Source: Chryseobacterium ginsenosidimutans
GTDB taxonomy: Bacteria > Bacteroidota > Bacteroidia > Flavobacteriales > Weeksellaceae
NCBI RefSeq assembly: GCF_030823405.1
Contig: NZ_JAUSXC010000001.1
Span: forward strand, 496,001 to 560,000
Direction: 5' to 3'
DNA: 64,000 nucleotides
Of the stretch, positions 33,935 to 42,340 are shown piece after piece; position 1 is the stretch's first letter, and every line of letters starts with the position of its first letter. The translations under genes and the position numbers were made by a program. The notes beneath the pieces are model-generated. The model had not been told where the DNA came from. It did no database searches and worked only from the letters and a program-made list of their open reading frames with translations.

Positions 33935-34822
33935 ATGAAAAAAATATTCTATTTATTTATGATAATTTCGTTGATTTCTTGTTGTAAAAAAGAACCTAAA
34001 ATAAGAGATGATGATAAAAAAGATACAATTATTCCTGATCCAAATAACATCAATATCAGTATTTTAATTGATTTATCAGACAGAATAGATCCTGAAACCA
34101 ATCCGAATCCTACGATGCAGTATTTCCAGAGAGACACAGAATACATCAAGGCTATTGAAAAGGGGTTTTTAAATCATATTAAATCCAAAAAGATCATTAC
34201 CTACGACGATCAGATGCAGGTTTTCTTCAATCCAGAACCTTTAGATCCAAAAATGAATGAGTTTACCAAAGAACTGAAAGTTTCTTTTAACAAAAATACC
34301 GAAAGAAATTATTTCGATTCTGTTGATAAAAAATATGCTGATTTACCTTTAAATATTTATCAATCAGCCATCCATGACGGAAATTATGTTGGTTCAGATA
34401 TTTGGGAGTTCTTCAAAAATAAAGTGAAAGATTATTGTATAAAGGATGATCGCAGAAATATTTTATTCATTTTGACAGATGGATATATGTATCATGAAAA
34501 TACAAAATTTGAAGAAGAAAACAAAACGTCTTATCTTACTACCAAATTGATAAAAGCCAATAATCTTACCACTTCTGATTTTAAAAATGTCGTCACTAAA
34601 AATGGTTATGGATTTGTAAAGGCCAATGATAATCTCAGCAATCTTGAAGTGATCGTTTTAGGAATCAATCCTGAAAAAGGAAATCCTTTTGAAGAAGGTG
34701 TCATCAAAGAATACTGGGAAAACTGGTTCAAAGAAATGAAAATCAAGAATTATCAGATAAAATCGGCTGATCTCCCATCGAATCTTGAGCCTATTATTTT
34801 AAAAGCTATTTCCGGAAAATAA
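33935..34822 (+). CDS. vWA-like lipoprotein, last gene of the operon
   Basis: 295 residues. Lipoprotein signal (MKKIFYLFMIISLISC, lipobox LISC, Cys16) and a charged linker. A Rossmann-like fold follows with a degenerate MIDAS: ISILIDLSDRID (Asp46-x-Ser48-Asp49, third position Arg instead of Ser), a middle part, and NILFILTDGYMYHEN with Asp182, as in vWA domains. The remainder includes VIVLGINPEKGNPFEE. Metal binding is thus uncertain. It is outer- or inner-membrane anchored, facing the periplasm. A terminator shared with the opposite gene follows. Confidence 0.75.
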   Translation: MKKIFYLFMIISLISCCKKEPKIRDDDKKDTIIPDPNNINISILIDLSDRIDPETNPNPTMQYFQRDTEYIKAIEKGFLNHIKSKKIITYDDQMQVFFNPEPLDPKMNEFTKELKVSFNKNTERNYFDSVDKKYADLPLNIYQSAIHDGNYVGSDIWEFFKNKVKDYCIKDDRRNILFILTDGYMYHENTKFEEENKTSYLTTKLIKANNLTTSDFKNVVTKNGYGFVKANDNLSNLEVIVLGINPEKGNPFEEGVIKEYWENWFKEMKIKNYQIKSADLPSNLEPIILKAISGK

Positions 34823-34848
34823 AAACACTCCATATATTTAACCATTAA

Positions 34849-34880
34849 AAAAGCGAAGATTAATTTCCTCGCTTTTCTTT
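34849..34880. terminator. Bidirectional terminator between convergent genes
   Basis: AAAAGCGA / TCGCTTTT (8-bp stem, 12-nt loop) with A-runs on the left and T-runs on the right, so it can work for both the vWA-lipoprotein operon and the reverse-strand acetyltransferase gene. Confidence 0.8.
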
Positions 34881-35331
34881 ATTTTCTCAACATTTCCGTG
34901 TGCGGAATGTCATCTTCCAAATATTTTTTTCCTGTATCTACAAATCCAAAATCGGAATAGAATTTCAATAAATAATCCTGTGCAGAAATCCTTATTTCAG
35001 AAGTGTAAAAACGGTTTTCAATGATTTCAACAGCATATTTTATCAACAGTTTTCCAAGGCTTTTCCCTCTCGCTTTTTCTGTCGTTAATACTCTTCCTAA
35101 AGAAGTTTCGTTATATTTAATTCCCTTATCAAAAATACGGCAGTATGCCAGAACATCTCCATTTTCTTCTGCCCAGATGTGAATCGCTTTTTGGTCATAA
35201 TTATCCAAATCCGGATAAGGACAGTTTTGTTCGATCACAAAAACATCGATTCTTGCTTTTAAAACAGCGTACAATTCAGAAACGGTAAATTCTTCGAAAG
35301 TTTTAATTTTCCAAATAGTATTACTCCTCAA
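34879..35331 (-). CDS. ElaA-like GNAT N-acetyltransferase
   Basis: 150 residues. The start WKIKTFEEFTVSELYAVLKA, RIDVFVIEQNCPYPDLDNYD and the acetyl-CoA loop LGRVLTTEKARGKSLGKLLI (R-x2-G-x-G/A type) match the ElaA branch of the GNAT family. The substrate is not known. Cytoplasmic. Its first 11 bases overlap the end of engB, so it is translated from the same mRNA. Confidence 0.88.
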   Translation of the reverse strand: MRSNTIWKIKTFEEFTVSELYAVLKARIDVFVIEQNCPYPDLDNYDQKAIHIWAEENGDVLAYCRIFDKGIKYNETSLGRVLTTEKARGKSLGKLLIKYAVEIIENRFYTSEIRISAQDYLLKFYSDFGFVDTGKKYLEDDIPHTEMLRK

Positions 35332-35944
35332 AATTTACACTGTTATTGGTTAAAAATTCGTTTGTTTTTTGGATGAAATCCAGGATTTCGTCGCCACCTG
35401 TTTTCTTTTCTGCAGAAGTCACATAGATTTCCGGAAGATCTTCCCATGTTTTGTGAAGTTCAGCCTTATAATTTTCTACATTTTTAATGACAATATTCGG
35501 TTTCAGCTTATCAACTTTTGTAAAAACAATTGAAAAAGGAACACCACTTTCGCCACACCACTGGATAAATTCCAAATCAATCTGTTGCGGAGTATGTCTT
35601 GAATCTATCAAAACAAAAAGATTAACCAAATTTTTCCTGTTTAAAATATAATTGGTGATCAGTTTCTCAAAATCTTTTCGGATTGACTTTGAAACTTTTG
35701 CATACCCATATCCCGGTAAATCGGTCAAGTACCAACTTTCATTGACTAAAAAATGATTAATAAGCTGCGTTTTCCCCGGAGTTCCGGACGTTTTAGCCAA
35801 ATCCTTATGATTCATCATTGCATTTATCAGTGATGATTTGCCAACATTAGATCTTCCGATAAAAGCATATTCGGCCATAGTAGGCTCCGGGCACTCTTGC
35901 CATTTTCCGCTGCTCTTTACAAATGTTGCTGTTTTAATAACCAT
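35321..35944 (-). CDS. engB: Ribosome-biogenesis GTPase EngB (YsxC/YihA)
   Basis: 207 residues with all G motifs: G1 GRSNVGKSSLIN (about residues 31-42), G2 threonines in SGTPGKT, G3 DLPGYGYA, G4 FTKVDKL and G5 TSAEKKTG. The size and the phrase LPGYGYAKVSKS identify EngB, essential for assembly of the 50S subunit. The N-terminus is IKTATFVKSSGKWQECPEPT, as in the family. It precedes and overlaps the acetyltransferase gene on the reverse strand. Confidence 0.96.
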   Translation of the reverse strand: MVIKTATFVKSSGKWQECPEPTMAEYAFIGRSNVGKSSLINAMMNHKDLAKTSGTPGKTQLINHFLVNESWYLTDLPGYGYAKVSKSIRKDFEKLITNYILNRKNLVNLFVLIDSRHTPQQIDLEFIQWCGESGVPFSIVFTKVDKLKPNIVIKNVENYKAELHKTWEDLPEIYVTSAEKKTGGDEILDFIQKTNEFLTNNSVNFEE

Positions 35945-36011
35945 TTTCTTGAATATTTATTAGAAAAATAAACCATTAAGAAAAGCTCCTAATGGTTATT
36001 TATATTTTATT

Positions 36012-36773
36012 TTAAACTTTATCTTTTACCCAGCTGTAGAGAATTTCGTTGAATTCATCAGGTTTCTCCATCATCGCTGCGTGGCCGCATTTGTCTATCC
36101 AGAAAAGCTCAGAATTCGGAATAAACTTATGCATATCTTCCGCCACTTCCGGAGGAGTGACATTATCCTGTTTTCCCCAGATCAAACATGTCGGTGTTTT
36201 AATCTTAGGAAGATCATGCAGCATATTGTGTTTGATGGCGCTTCTTGCTAACATAACGGTTTTAATTCCTTTCATCCTGTCATTCACAACACCAAAAACT
36301 TCATCTACCAATTCTTCAGTGGCAACAGATGGATCATAAAAAACCTCTTCTGTTTTCTTTCTTATATATGAACGGTCATTTTTTCTCGGAAAACTATCTC
36401 CGAAAGTTCTTTCGTACAATCCTGAACTTCCCGTAAGAACAAGATTATTAACCAAATCCGGTCTTGCCAAAGTTAAAATCAGTCCTACATGACCTCCCAT
36501 TGAGTTCCCTACAATTGTTACAGGTTTTCCAATGTTGCTTTCTATAAACTTGATAATATATTTCGCAATGGTTGTAAGATTCGTATTGAGTACCGGCAAA
36601 TCGTAGATCGGCAACTGAGGAACATATACTTTGAAACCTCTGTCTGAAAAAAAATCTACCATCTTATCGAAATTACTCAATCCACCCATTAACCCGTGCA
36701 ACAGCACCAATGGATGTCCTTCTCCCGCCTCAACAAAAGTATATTTCTTTTCTTTTTTTGTACTAAATATCAT
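36012..36773 (-). CDS. Alpha/beta hydrolase
   Basis: 253 residues from ATG 36771-36773. The frame is open to 36818, but a -7 element at 36796-36803 places the transcript start near 36790, so the shorter start is right. Oxyanion loop LLHGLMGG; nucleophile elbow GNSMGGHVG; acid Asp in LIWGKQDNVTP; His in DKCGHAAMMEKPDEF. Serine hydrolase of unknown substrate, cytoplasmic. Monocistronic. Confidence 0.9.
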   Translation of the reverse strand: MIFSTKKEKKYTFVEAGEGHPLVLLHGLMGGLSNFDKMVDFFSDRGFKVYVPQLPIYDLPVLNTNLTTIAKYIIKFIESNIGKPVTIVGNSMGGHVGLILTLARPDLVNNLVLTGSSGLYERTFGDSFPRKNDRSYIRKKTEEVFYDPSVATEELVDEVFGVVNDRMKGIKTVMLARSAIKHNMLHDLPKIKTPTCLIWGKQDNVTPPEVAEDMHKFIPNSELFWIDKCGHAAMMEKPDEFNEILYSWVKDKV

Positions 36774-36795
36774 AAAATGCCTTAATAAAGCCTTG

Positions 36796-36803
36796 CAAAA
36801 ATA
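36796..36803 (-). promoter_or_regulatory. -7 element of the alpha/beta hydrolase gene
   Basis: On the reverse strand TATTTTTG, a match to TAnnTTTG, 22 bp before the ATG; it decides the start of the gene below it. Confidence 0.55.
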
Positions 36804-36996
36804 CAAATTAAACCTCAAAAATATTTTGATTACCCTAATTTAAAATAAAAATAATATAATAAGCCCCATTTTAACTTTTTTTTTGAAAATCTCTTTATTA
36901 TGGAGCAAATAACACCTTTTTCAATTCTCAACATATCAAATACTTAGATAGCAAAATCTAAATCTTTAATAAAACTTATTAACATTGAGTCAAAAA

Positions 36997-37021
36997 GTGG
37001 GAAAAAGTGGGCGATTTTGGA
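36997..37021 (+). promoter_or_regulatory. MraZ-box-like GTGGG repeats
   Basis: GTGGGAAAAAGTGGG and then CGATTTTGGA: two GTGGG elements and a weaker TTGGA at exact 10-bp spacing. This is the arrangement of the known MraZ operator (repeats of TGGG with five-base spacers). It overlaps the position of the -33 region, so MraZ binding should repress the dcw cluster. Confidence 0.75.
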
Positions 37022-37031
37022 AATTATTATA

Positions 37032-37039
37032 TAAATTTG
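37032..37039 (+). promoter_or_regulatory. -7 element of the dcw cluster promoter
   Basis: TAAATTTG fits TAnnTTTG and ends 6 bp before the mraZ ATG at 37046, implying a leaderless or nearly leaderless mRNA. Confidence 0.6.
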
Positions 37040-37045
37040 TCCCAA

Positions 37046-37504
37046 ATGAAAAGTTTCATTGGAACATATGAGTGTAAAATTGACGACAAAGGCCGTTTAA
37101 AAGTTCCTTCATCTCTTATCAAACAGATGGAAGACTTCGAAGACAGGGCATTTGTAGTCAAAAGATCTGTGTTCCAACCTTGTCTGGAAGTTTACCCTAT
37201 GAATGCTTGGGATAAAGTGATGAGCAAGATTAACAAACTGAACAGATTTATTAAAAAGAATGCTGATTTCATTAGAATGTTTACGGCAGGAGTAAAAACT
37301 GTAGAATTGGATAATGCAGGAAGATTGCAGATTTCAAAAGACCTGACACATTTCGCAACCCTTCAGAAAGATGTTGTGATTACAAGTGCAGGAGAATTAT
37401 TTGAAATTTGGGATAAAGAAGCGTATGAGAAAGTAATTTCTACCAATGAAGTTGATTTTGCAAGCCTTGCCGAAGATGTAATGGGAGCTTTCGAGGAAGA
37501 ATAA
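37046..37504 (+). CDS. mraZ: Transcriptional regulator MraZ
   Basis: 152 residues from ATG 37046; the upstream in-frame codon at 37007 lies before the promoter and cannot be the start. The family phrases IGTYECKIDDKGRLKVPSSL and VKTVELDNAGRLQISKDL are the two AbrB-like DNA-binding halves of MraZ. It is the first gene of the dcw cluster and binds the GTGGG repeats just upstream of itself. rsmH follows 37 bp downstream. Confidence 0.95.
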   Translation: MKSFIGTYECKIDDKGRLKVPSSLIKQMEDFEDRAFVVKRSVFQPCLEVYPMNAWDKVMSKINKLNRFIKKNADFIRMFTAGVKTVELDNAGRLQISKDLTHFATLQKDVVITSAGELFEIWDKEAYEKVISTNEVDFASLAEDVMGAFEEE

Positions 37505-37541
37505 CCACGCCATAAAAAGCGTAAAAAAACACAATTTAGAC

Positions 37542-38435
37542 ATGTATCATAACCCCGTTTTACTGAAGCAAAGTGTTGATGATTTGGTAACGAATCCGGA
37601 CGGAACATACGTGGACTGTACTTTTGGTGGCGGAGGTCACTCAAGAGAAATATTGAGCAGGCTTTCTGAAAAAGGAAGATTGTTCGGTTTTGATCAGGAC
37701 TTAGATGCTCTTAAAAATACAATTGATGACCCGAGATTTACATTAATCAATCAGAATTTCAGATTTCTGGAAAACTCTTTATTGATGTATGGAATTCCTC
37801 AGGTGGACGGAGTTTTGGCTGATCTAGGAGTTTCTTCTCATCAGTTTGACGAAGCAGACAGAGGTTTTTCTACAAGAAGTAATGCTCCTTTGGACATGAG
37901 AATGAACGTGATGCAGAGTCTTGATGCCAAAAGAGTAATCAACGACTATGAAGAAGATCAGCTTGCTGACATTTTTTATTATTACGGTGAACTGAGAGAA
38001 GCAAGAAAACTGGCAAGAGATATTGTTCATCATAGAAAGATTAAAACTATCAATACGACAGAAGATCTGAAAAAATTATTCAGTTTTCTTCCGCCGCATA
38101 AGGTAAATAAGTTTTACGCCCAGTTATTTCAGGCGATAAGAATTGAAGTAAATCAGGAACTTGAAGTTTTAAAAGAAATGCTTGTTCAGGCATACAATAT
38201 TTTAAAACCGGAAGGAAGATTGGTTGTCATTTCTTATCATTCTCTGGAAGATAGATTGGTAAAAAGATTTTTGAAAAACGGAATGTTTGAGGGTGAGCCT
38301 CAGAGAGACATTTACGGCAATTATCAAAAAACTTTTGAATTGGTTAAAAGTAAAGCGATTGTCCCGGACGATAAAGAAATCGAAGAAAACTCCAGAGCAA
38401 GGAGCGCAAAAATGAGAATAGGAATTAAAGTATAA
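37542..38435 (+). CDS. rsmH: 16S rRNA (cytosine1402-N4)-methyltransferase RsmH
   Basis: 297 residues. Starts MYHNPVLLKQSVDDLVTNPD with the SAM-binding motif VDCTFGGGGHSREIL, then FGFDQDLDA, ADLGVSSHQFD, RGFSTRSNAPLDMRM and the C-terminal VVISYHSLEDRLVKRF. Complete and standard for the family. Methylates C1402 in the ribosomal P site. Second gene of the dcw cluster. Confidence 0.97.
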   Translation: MYHNPVLLKQSVDDLVTNPDGTYVDCTFGGGGHSREILSRLSEKGRLFGFDQDLDALKNTIDDPRFTLINQNFRFLENSLLMYGIPQVDGVLADLGVSSHQFDEADRGFSTRSNAPLDMRMNVMQSLDAKRVINDYEEDQLADIFYYYGELREARKLARDIVHHRKIKTINTTEDLKKLFSFLPPHKVNKFYAQLFQAIRIEVNQELEVLKEMLVQAYNILKPEGRLVVISYHSLEDRLVKRFLKNGMFEGEPQRDIYGNYQKTFELVKSKAIVPDDKEIEENSRARSAKMRIGIKV

Positions 38436-38448
38436 ATAAGTAAAGCCA

Positions 38449-38814
38449 GTGGCAAAAAGAACAACAAATCGTCCTCAGAAGAGATTAACTTTTATAGATA
38501 TTATAAAAGGAAATTTCCTGAACCGTGATGAGATAAAAGTACATTACAGGTACTTTTTGCTGTTGTTTGTGCTAATGATGGCAATGATTTTCAGCAATCA
38601 CCTTGTCAACAAGAAAATTAAAATTGTTAACGCTTTAAAAGAAGAAACAGAAGAATATAAATCTAGAAATGCTTACGCCCAAAGTAAGCTGATAAAAGTA
38701 AAAATGGAATCAGAATTGGGGAAAGAAGTTGCAAAAGACTCTTTGATGACTTTGGAAAATCATCCTCATAAATTGCTAATAAAACTGGATAGTACAGATG
38801 CAAAAGCCAAGTGA
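38449..38814 (+). CDS. ftsL: FtsL-like cell-division protein
   Basis: 121 residues, GTG start at 38449. A basic N-terminus (MAKRTTNRPQKRLTFIDIIK) is followed by a single membrane helix (about residues 41-60, YFLLLFVLMMAMIFSNHLVN) and a coiled-coil extracytoplasmic region. This bitopic layout and the place between rsmH and the penicillin-binding protein gene identify FtsL rather than sequence similarity, which is weak. The last 17 bases overlap the next gene. Confidence 0.85.
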   Translation: MAKRTTNRPQKRLTFIDIIKGNFLNRDEIKVHYRYFLLLFVLMMAMIFSNHLVNKKIKIVNALKEETEEYKSRNAYAQSKLIKVKMESELGKEVAKDSLMTLENHPHKLLIKLDSTDAKAK

Positions 38815-40789
38815 ATACGACAACAAACGTAAAAATACGTTAAGATGGGGCTACCTCTTCGCAGTGGTGGCTTTGTGCGTGTTTGTAATGTTCCTGGCAA
38901 GAATTGTAATTCTGCAAAACACCAATGTTCAGGAGATTAAAGACGATTACATTAATAAAAATTATCGTACAGCGACCCTAAAAGCAGCTCGTGGGAATTT
39001 ATTCGCTTCAGACGGCTCTATTTTGGCAACAACGGTGATGCGTTATGACATTTATCTTGATTTCAAAACAATGAAAGACTCTGTTTACATCAATAACATT
39101 GGTGCTTTAACAGATTCTTTAAGCAAGATGTTCGGAAAACCGAGAGGCGAATTCAGAAAGAAATTCGACGAACAAAGACACAAAAAAAACCAATACTATA
39201 CTTTGGCTAAAGGGCTGGATTTTGATCAATATGACAGAATCAGAAAATTCCCGATCTTCAAAAGAGGTAAAAATAAAGGTGGTTTTATCGTTGACAGAAA
39301 CTACAAAAGAGAACTCGCAACTTCAGAAATCGGAGCCGGAACCATCGGAATGGATGACGGTGAACATAAGGCAGGATTAGAAGGTGCTTTTTCAAAATAT
39401 TTAAAAGGAACCGACGGCAAAAGATTAGAACAAAGAATCAATTCATCTCAATGGAAACCAATTGATTTCTGGAAAGTTCAGGAACCGGTAGACGGCGAGG
39501 ATGTTTATACTACTTTAGATCTTAGAATTCAAGATATTGCACATTCTGCTCTTCAAAAACAACTTATCAATTTCGAAGCAAAACATGGAACGGTGGTCGT
39601 TATGGAAGTCGCAACCGGAAAAGTCCGCGCTTTGGTTAACTTAAGAAGAGACGATGACGGAAACTATGTGGATTCATACAATTATGCCTTAAAAGACAAT
39701 ATCGAACCGGGTTCTACTTTTAAAACCATTTCCTTATTGGCAGCAATGGACGATGGTTTCATCGATGAAAATACAACAGTAAACGTAGGGAACGGAGTTT
39801 GGGTTTATGCAAAACAGAGAATTTCTGACGGTCACGGTGGTGGAACTTATGACATTAGTGATGTTTTGGCAAAATCAAGTAACGTAGGAACAGCGAAGCT
39901 AATTACAAAGTATTACGCAGAAAAGCCTCAGATTTTCCTTGATCATTTAAGACGCTGGAAATTATTCGATAAAATGGAGCTCGAACTTCCGGGAATCACA
40001 AAACCGAAGATCGTAACTCCAGACAATAAAAGATGGAATGCGGCAACCTTAGCTTCAATTGGTTACGGATATTCTTCAAATATCAATTTATTACAATTAA
40101 CAACTTTCTACAACGGAGTTGCTAATGGTGGTAAAATGCTAAAACCCCTGTTCATCGATAAAATCATGAAAGACGGAAAGGTAATGTATAATGCAAAACC
40201 TGAAGTAATGGTTGAAAAAATGGCTTCTGAAAAAGCAATTAAAATGATGACCAGCGCTTTAACAAAAGCCGTTGAAAAAGGAACAGGAAAAAGTATTTTC
40301 ACGCCAAACTTAAAAATGGCAGGGAAAACAGGAACTGCAAGATTTGAATATTGGCTACCCGGCCCTATGAAATATCGCGCTTCATTCGCAGGCTTTTATC
40401 CTGCTGATAATCCGAAATATACATGTTATGTGATGATCAGTGAGCCCAACACGGCAAAAGGATTTTACGGAGCTACAGTTTCGGCACCGGTGTTTAAAGA
40501 AATTGCAGGAAAAACCTTCCTGAAAACACCACAAAATATTGAAAAAGAAATGCTTGTTGACAAAAAGGTAAACCTAAATAAAATGGTTGAACCTAATGTG
40601 AAAGTAGCAGTTAATAATAAACAAATGCCAAGCGTAGTTGGATTAATCGGTAAAAATGTAATCCCTCAATTGGAAAACTTAGGATATCGTGTTGATTTTA
40701 AAGGAGTAGGAAGAATAAGAGAACAATTCCCGCTAGAAGGCACAACAATTAGTAAAAATCAGAGAATTTATTTGTCTCTGCAGAATTAA
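38798..40789 (+). CDS. ftsI: Septal penicillin-binding protein (FtsI type) with PASTA domain
   Basis: 663 residues. N-terminal membrane anchor at about 18-38, the dimerisation domain (GNLFASDGSILATTVMRYDI), then the transpeptidase with the active-site motif EPGSTFKTI (STFK), SSN in AKSSNVGTAK and KTGTAR. The C-terminal 60 residues are a PASTA domain (MPSVVGLIGKNVIPQLENLG). It cross-links septal peptidoglycan and works with FtsW. Start ATG 38798 overlaps ftsL. Confidence 0.95.
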   Translation: MQKPSEYDNKRKNTLRWGYLFAVVALCVFVMFLARIVILQNTNVQEIKDDYINKNYRTATLKAARGNLFASDGSILATTVMRYDIYLDFKTMKDSVYINNIGALTDSLSKMFGKPRGEFRKKFDEQRHKKNQYYTLAKGLDFDQYDRIRKFPIFKRGKNKGGFIVDRNYKRELATSEIGAGTIGMDDGEHKAGLEGAFSKYLKGTDGKRLEQRINSSQWKPIDFWKVQEPVDGEDVYTTLDLRIQDIAHSALQKQLINFEAKHGTVVVMEVATGKVRALVNLRRDDDGNYVDSYNYALKDNIEPGSTFKTISLLAAMDDGFIDENTTVNVGNGVWVYAKQRISDGHGGGTYDISDVLAKSSNVGTAKLITKYYAEKPQIFLDHLRRWKLFDKMELELPGITKPKIVTPDNKRWNAATLASIGYGYSSNINLLQLTTFYNGVANGGKMLKPLFIDKIMKDGKVMYNAKPEVMVEKMASEKAIKMMTSALTKAVEKGTGKSIFTPNLKMAGKTGTARFEYWLPGPMKYRASFAGFYPADNPKYTCYVMISEPNTAKGFYGATVSAPVFKEIAGKTFLKTPQNIEKEMLVDKKVNLNKMVEPNVKVAVNNKQMPSVVGLIGKNVIPQLENLGYRVDFKGVGRIREQFPLEGTTISKNQRIYLSLQN

Positions 40790-40793
40790 GCAA

Positions 40794-40839
40794 GAGTTCT
40801 GAACAGACAATTTAGAATAGAATAGGTTGAAATCCTATT
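40794..40839 (+). repeat. Intercistronic hairpin element, copy A
   Basis: Begins GAGTTCTGAACAGAC and ends with the hairpin AATAGG / CCTATT (40821-40839). It resembles the spacer at 50288-50331 (roughly 70 percent by eye) and lies between the ftsI and murE genes. Confidence 0.45.
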
Positions 40840-40852
40840 AAAAAATAGAGAA

Positions 40853-42313
40853 ATGCAATTAATTGAATTATTAAAAAGAATTCCAGTTTTAGAAATTCAC
40901 GGTGATAACACCTGTGAGGTTTACGAATTGGTTTTCGACAGCAGAAAGGTAACGGAAGGCTCTTTGTATATCGCAATGAGAGGTACGGTTGTGGATGGAC
41001 ATTCATTTATTGCATCTTCCGTTGAAAAGGGGGCAAAAGCAATCGTTTGTGAAGAATTTCCTGAAAATCTGGATGCGAATATTACATACGTCAAAGTAAA
41101 AGATTCTTCTAAGACTTTGGGGCAATTAGCTTCTAATTTCTACGGAAACCCTTCTGAAAAATTAAAATTAATTGGAGTTACAGGAACGAATGGAAAAACT
41201 TCTGTTTCTACGTTGCTTTTTGATGTTTTTAAAAATTTAGGTTATGATTCAGCTTTGCTTTCTACGGTTGAAATCAGAATCGGAGATAAAATAATTCCGG
41301 CAACCCATACGACTCCGGATGTTATTACAATCAATAAAATTTTAGCTCAGGCTGTTGAAGAAGGCTGTGATTTTGCTTTCATGGAAGTAAGCTCTCACGG
41401 GATTTCTCAAAACAGGATTGAAGGGCTTCATTTTAAAATTGCAGGTTTTACCAACCTTACACACGATCATTTAGATTATCATAAAACTTTTGATGAGTAT
41501 TTAAAAACAAAGAAAAGATTTTTTGATCAGTTAGAAGATACAGCTGTTGTCATTACAAATGTTGATGATAAAAACGGAAATGTCATGCTTCAAAACACAA
41601 AAGCAACAAAAAAGTCTTACGCTTTGAAGACAATGGCAGATTTTCACGGAAAGTTACTGGAAGTTGATTTCAACGGAATGTTATTGAATTTTAATGGAAA
41701 AGAATTCTGGACAACGTTAACAGGCAAATTTAATGTTTACAATTTACTGTTGGTTTTTGGGATTGCTTCTGAACTTGGTTTTGAACAGGACGAAATTCTT
41801 CAGGCAATCAGCAAATTAAAAAGAGTGTCCGGAAGATTTGAAACTTTCAAATCAGATGGCGGAATTTTCTTTATTGTTGATTATGCACACACTCCGGATG
41901 CCTTGGAAAACATTCTGGACAGCATTAACGACATTAGAACAAAAAACGAAAGATTAATTACCGTTTTCGGTTGTGGAGGCGACAGAGACCATTCAAAAAG
42001 ACCCGAAATGGGAAATATTGCTTCAAAAAAATCAACATTGGCAATTATTACTTCCGACAACCCGCGAACGGAAGATCCGGCGCAGATCATAAAAGAAATT
42101 GAAGCAGGTGTCGAACCTCAGTATTATAGCAAATATACCTCAATTCCTGACAGAAGAGAGGCAATAAAAATGGCAATAAAGTTTGCCGAACCAAAGGATA
42201 TTGTTTTGGTCGCCGGAAAAGGTCACGAAAACTATCAGGAGATAAATGGTGTAAAACATCATTTTGACGATAAAGAAGTAATTAATGAGCTTTGGAAGTT
42301 AATGAGTAAATAG
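40853..42313 (+). CDS. murE: UDP-MurNAc-tripeptide synthetase MurE
   Basis: 486 residues. ATP loop GVTGTNGKTSVS at about residues 107-118, THTTPDV, the substrate motif MEVSSHG, FTNLTHDHLDYHKT, DYAHTPDALEN and the DNPRTEDP loop, which is typical of the meso-diaminopimelate-adding type. It adds the third residue (probably mDAP) to UDP-MurNAc-L-Ala-D-Glu. Located as in other dcw clusters; murF is absent from this cluster. Confidence 0.96.
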   Translation: MQLIELLKRIPVLEIHGDNTCEVYELVFDSRKVTEGSLYIAMRGTVVDGHSFIASSVEKGAKAIVCEEFPENLDANITYVKVKDSSKTLGQLASNFYGNPSEKLKLIGVTGTNGKTSVSTLLFDVFKNLGYDSALLSTVEIRIGDKIIPATHTTPDVITINKILAQAVEEGCDFAFMEVSSHGISQNRIEGLHFKIAGFTNLTHDHLDYHKTFDEYLKTKKRFFDQLEDTAVVITNVDDKNGNVMLQNTKATKKSYALKTMADFHGKLLEVDFNGMLLNFNGKEFWTTLTGKFNVYNLLLVFGIASELGFEQDEILQAISKLKRVSGRFETFKSDGGIFFIVDYAHTPDALENILDSINDIRTKNERLITVFGCGGDRDHSKRPEMGNIASKKSTLAIITSDNPRTEDPAQIIKEIEAGVEPQYYSKYTSIPDRREAIKMAIKFAEPKDIVLVAGKGHENYQEINGVKHHFDDKEVINELWKLMSK

Positions 42314-42340
42314 TTTGATTTAACCATTTAAAAAAGAAAC

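Noticed and set aside
28706..34822. Restriction-modification system
   Set aside because: Only an HsdR_N-like nuclease domain is present; no methylase, specificity subunit or helicase part is encoded.
36774..36818. Longer start of the alpha/beta hydrolase
   Set aside because: The -7 element at 36796-36803 lies inside this extension.
37007..37045. Upstream start of mraZ
   Set aside because: It lies before the -7 element and within the GTGGG repeats, so it would not be transcribed from the promoter seen.
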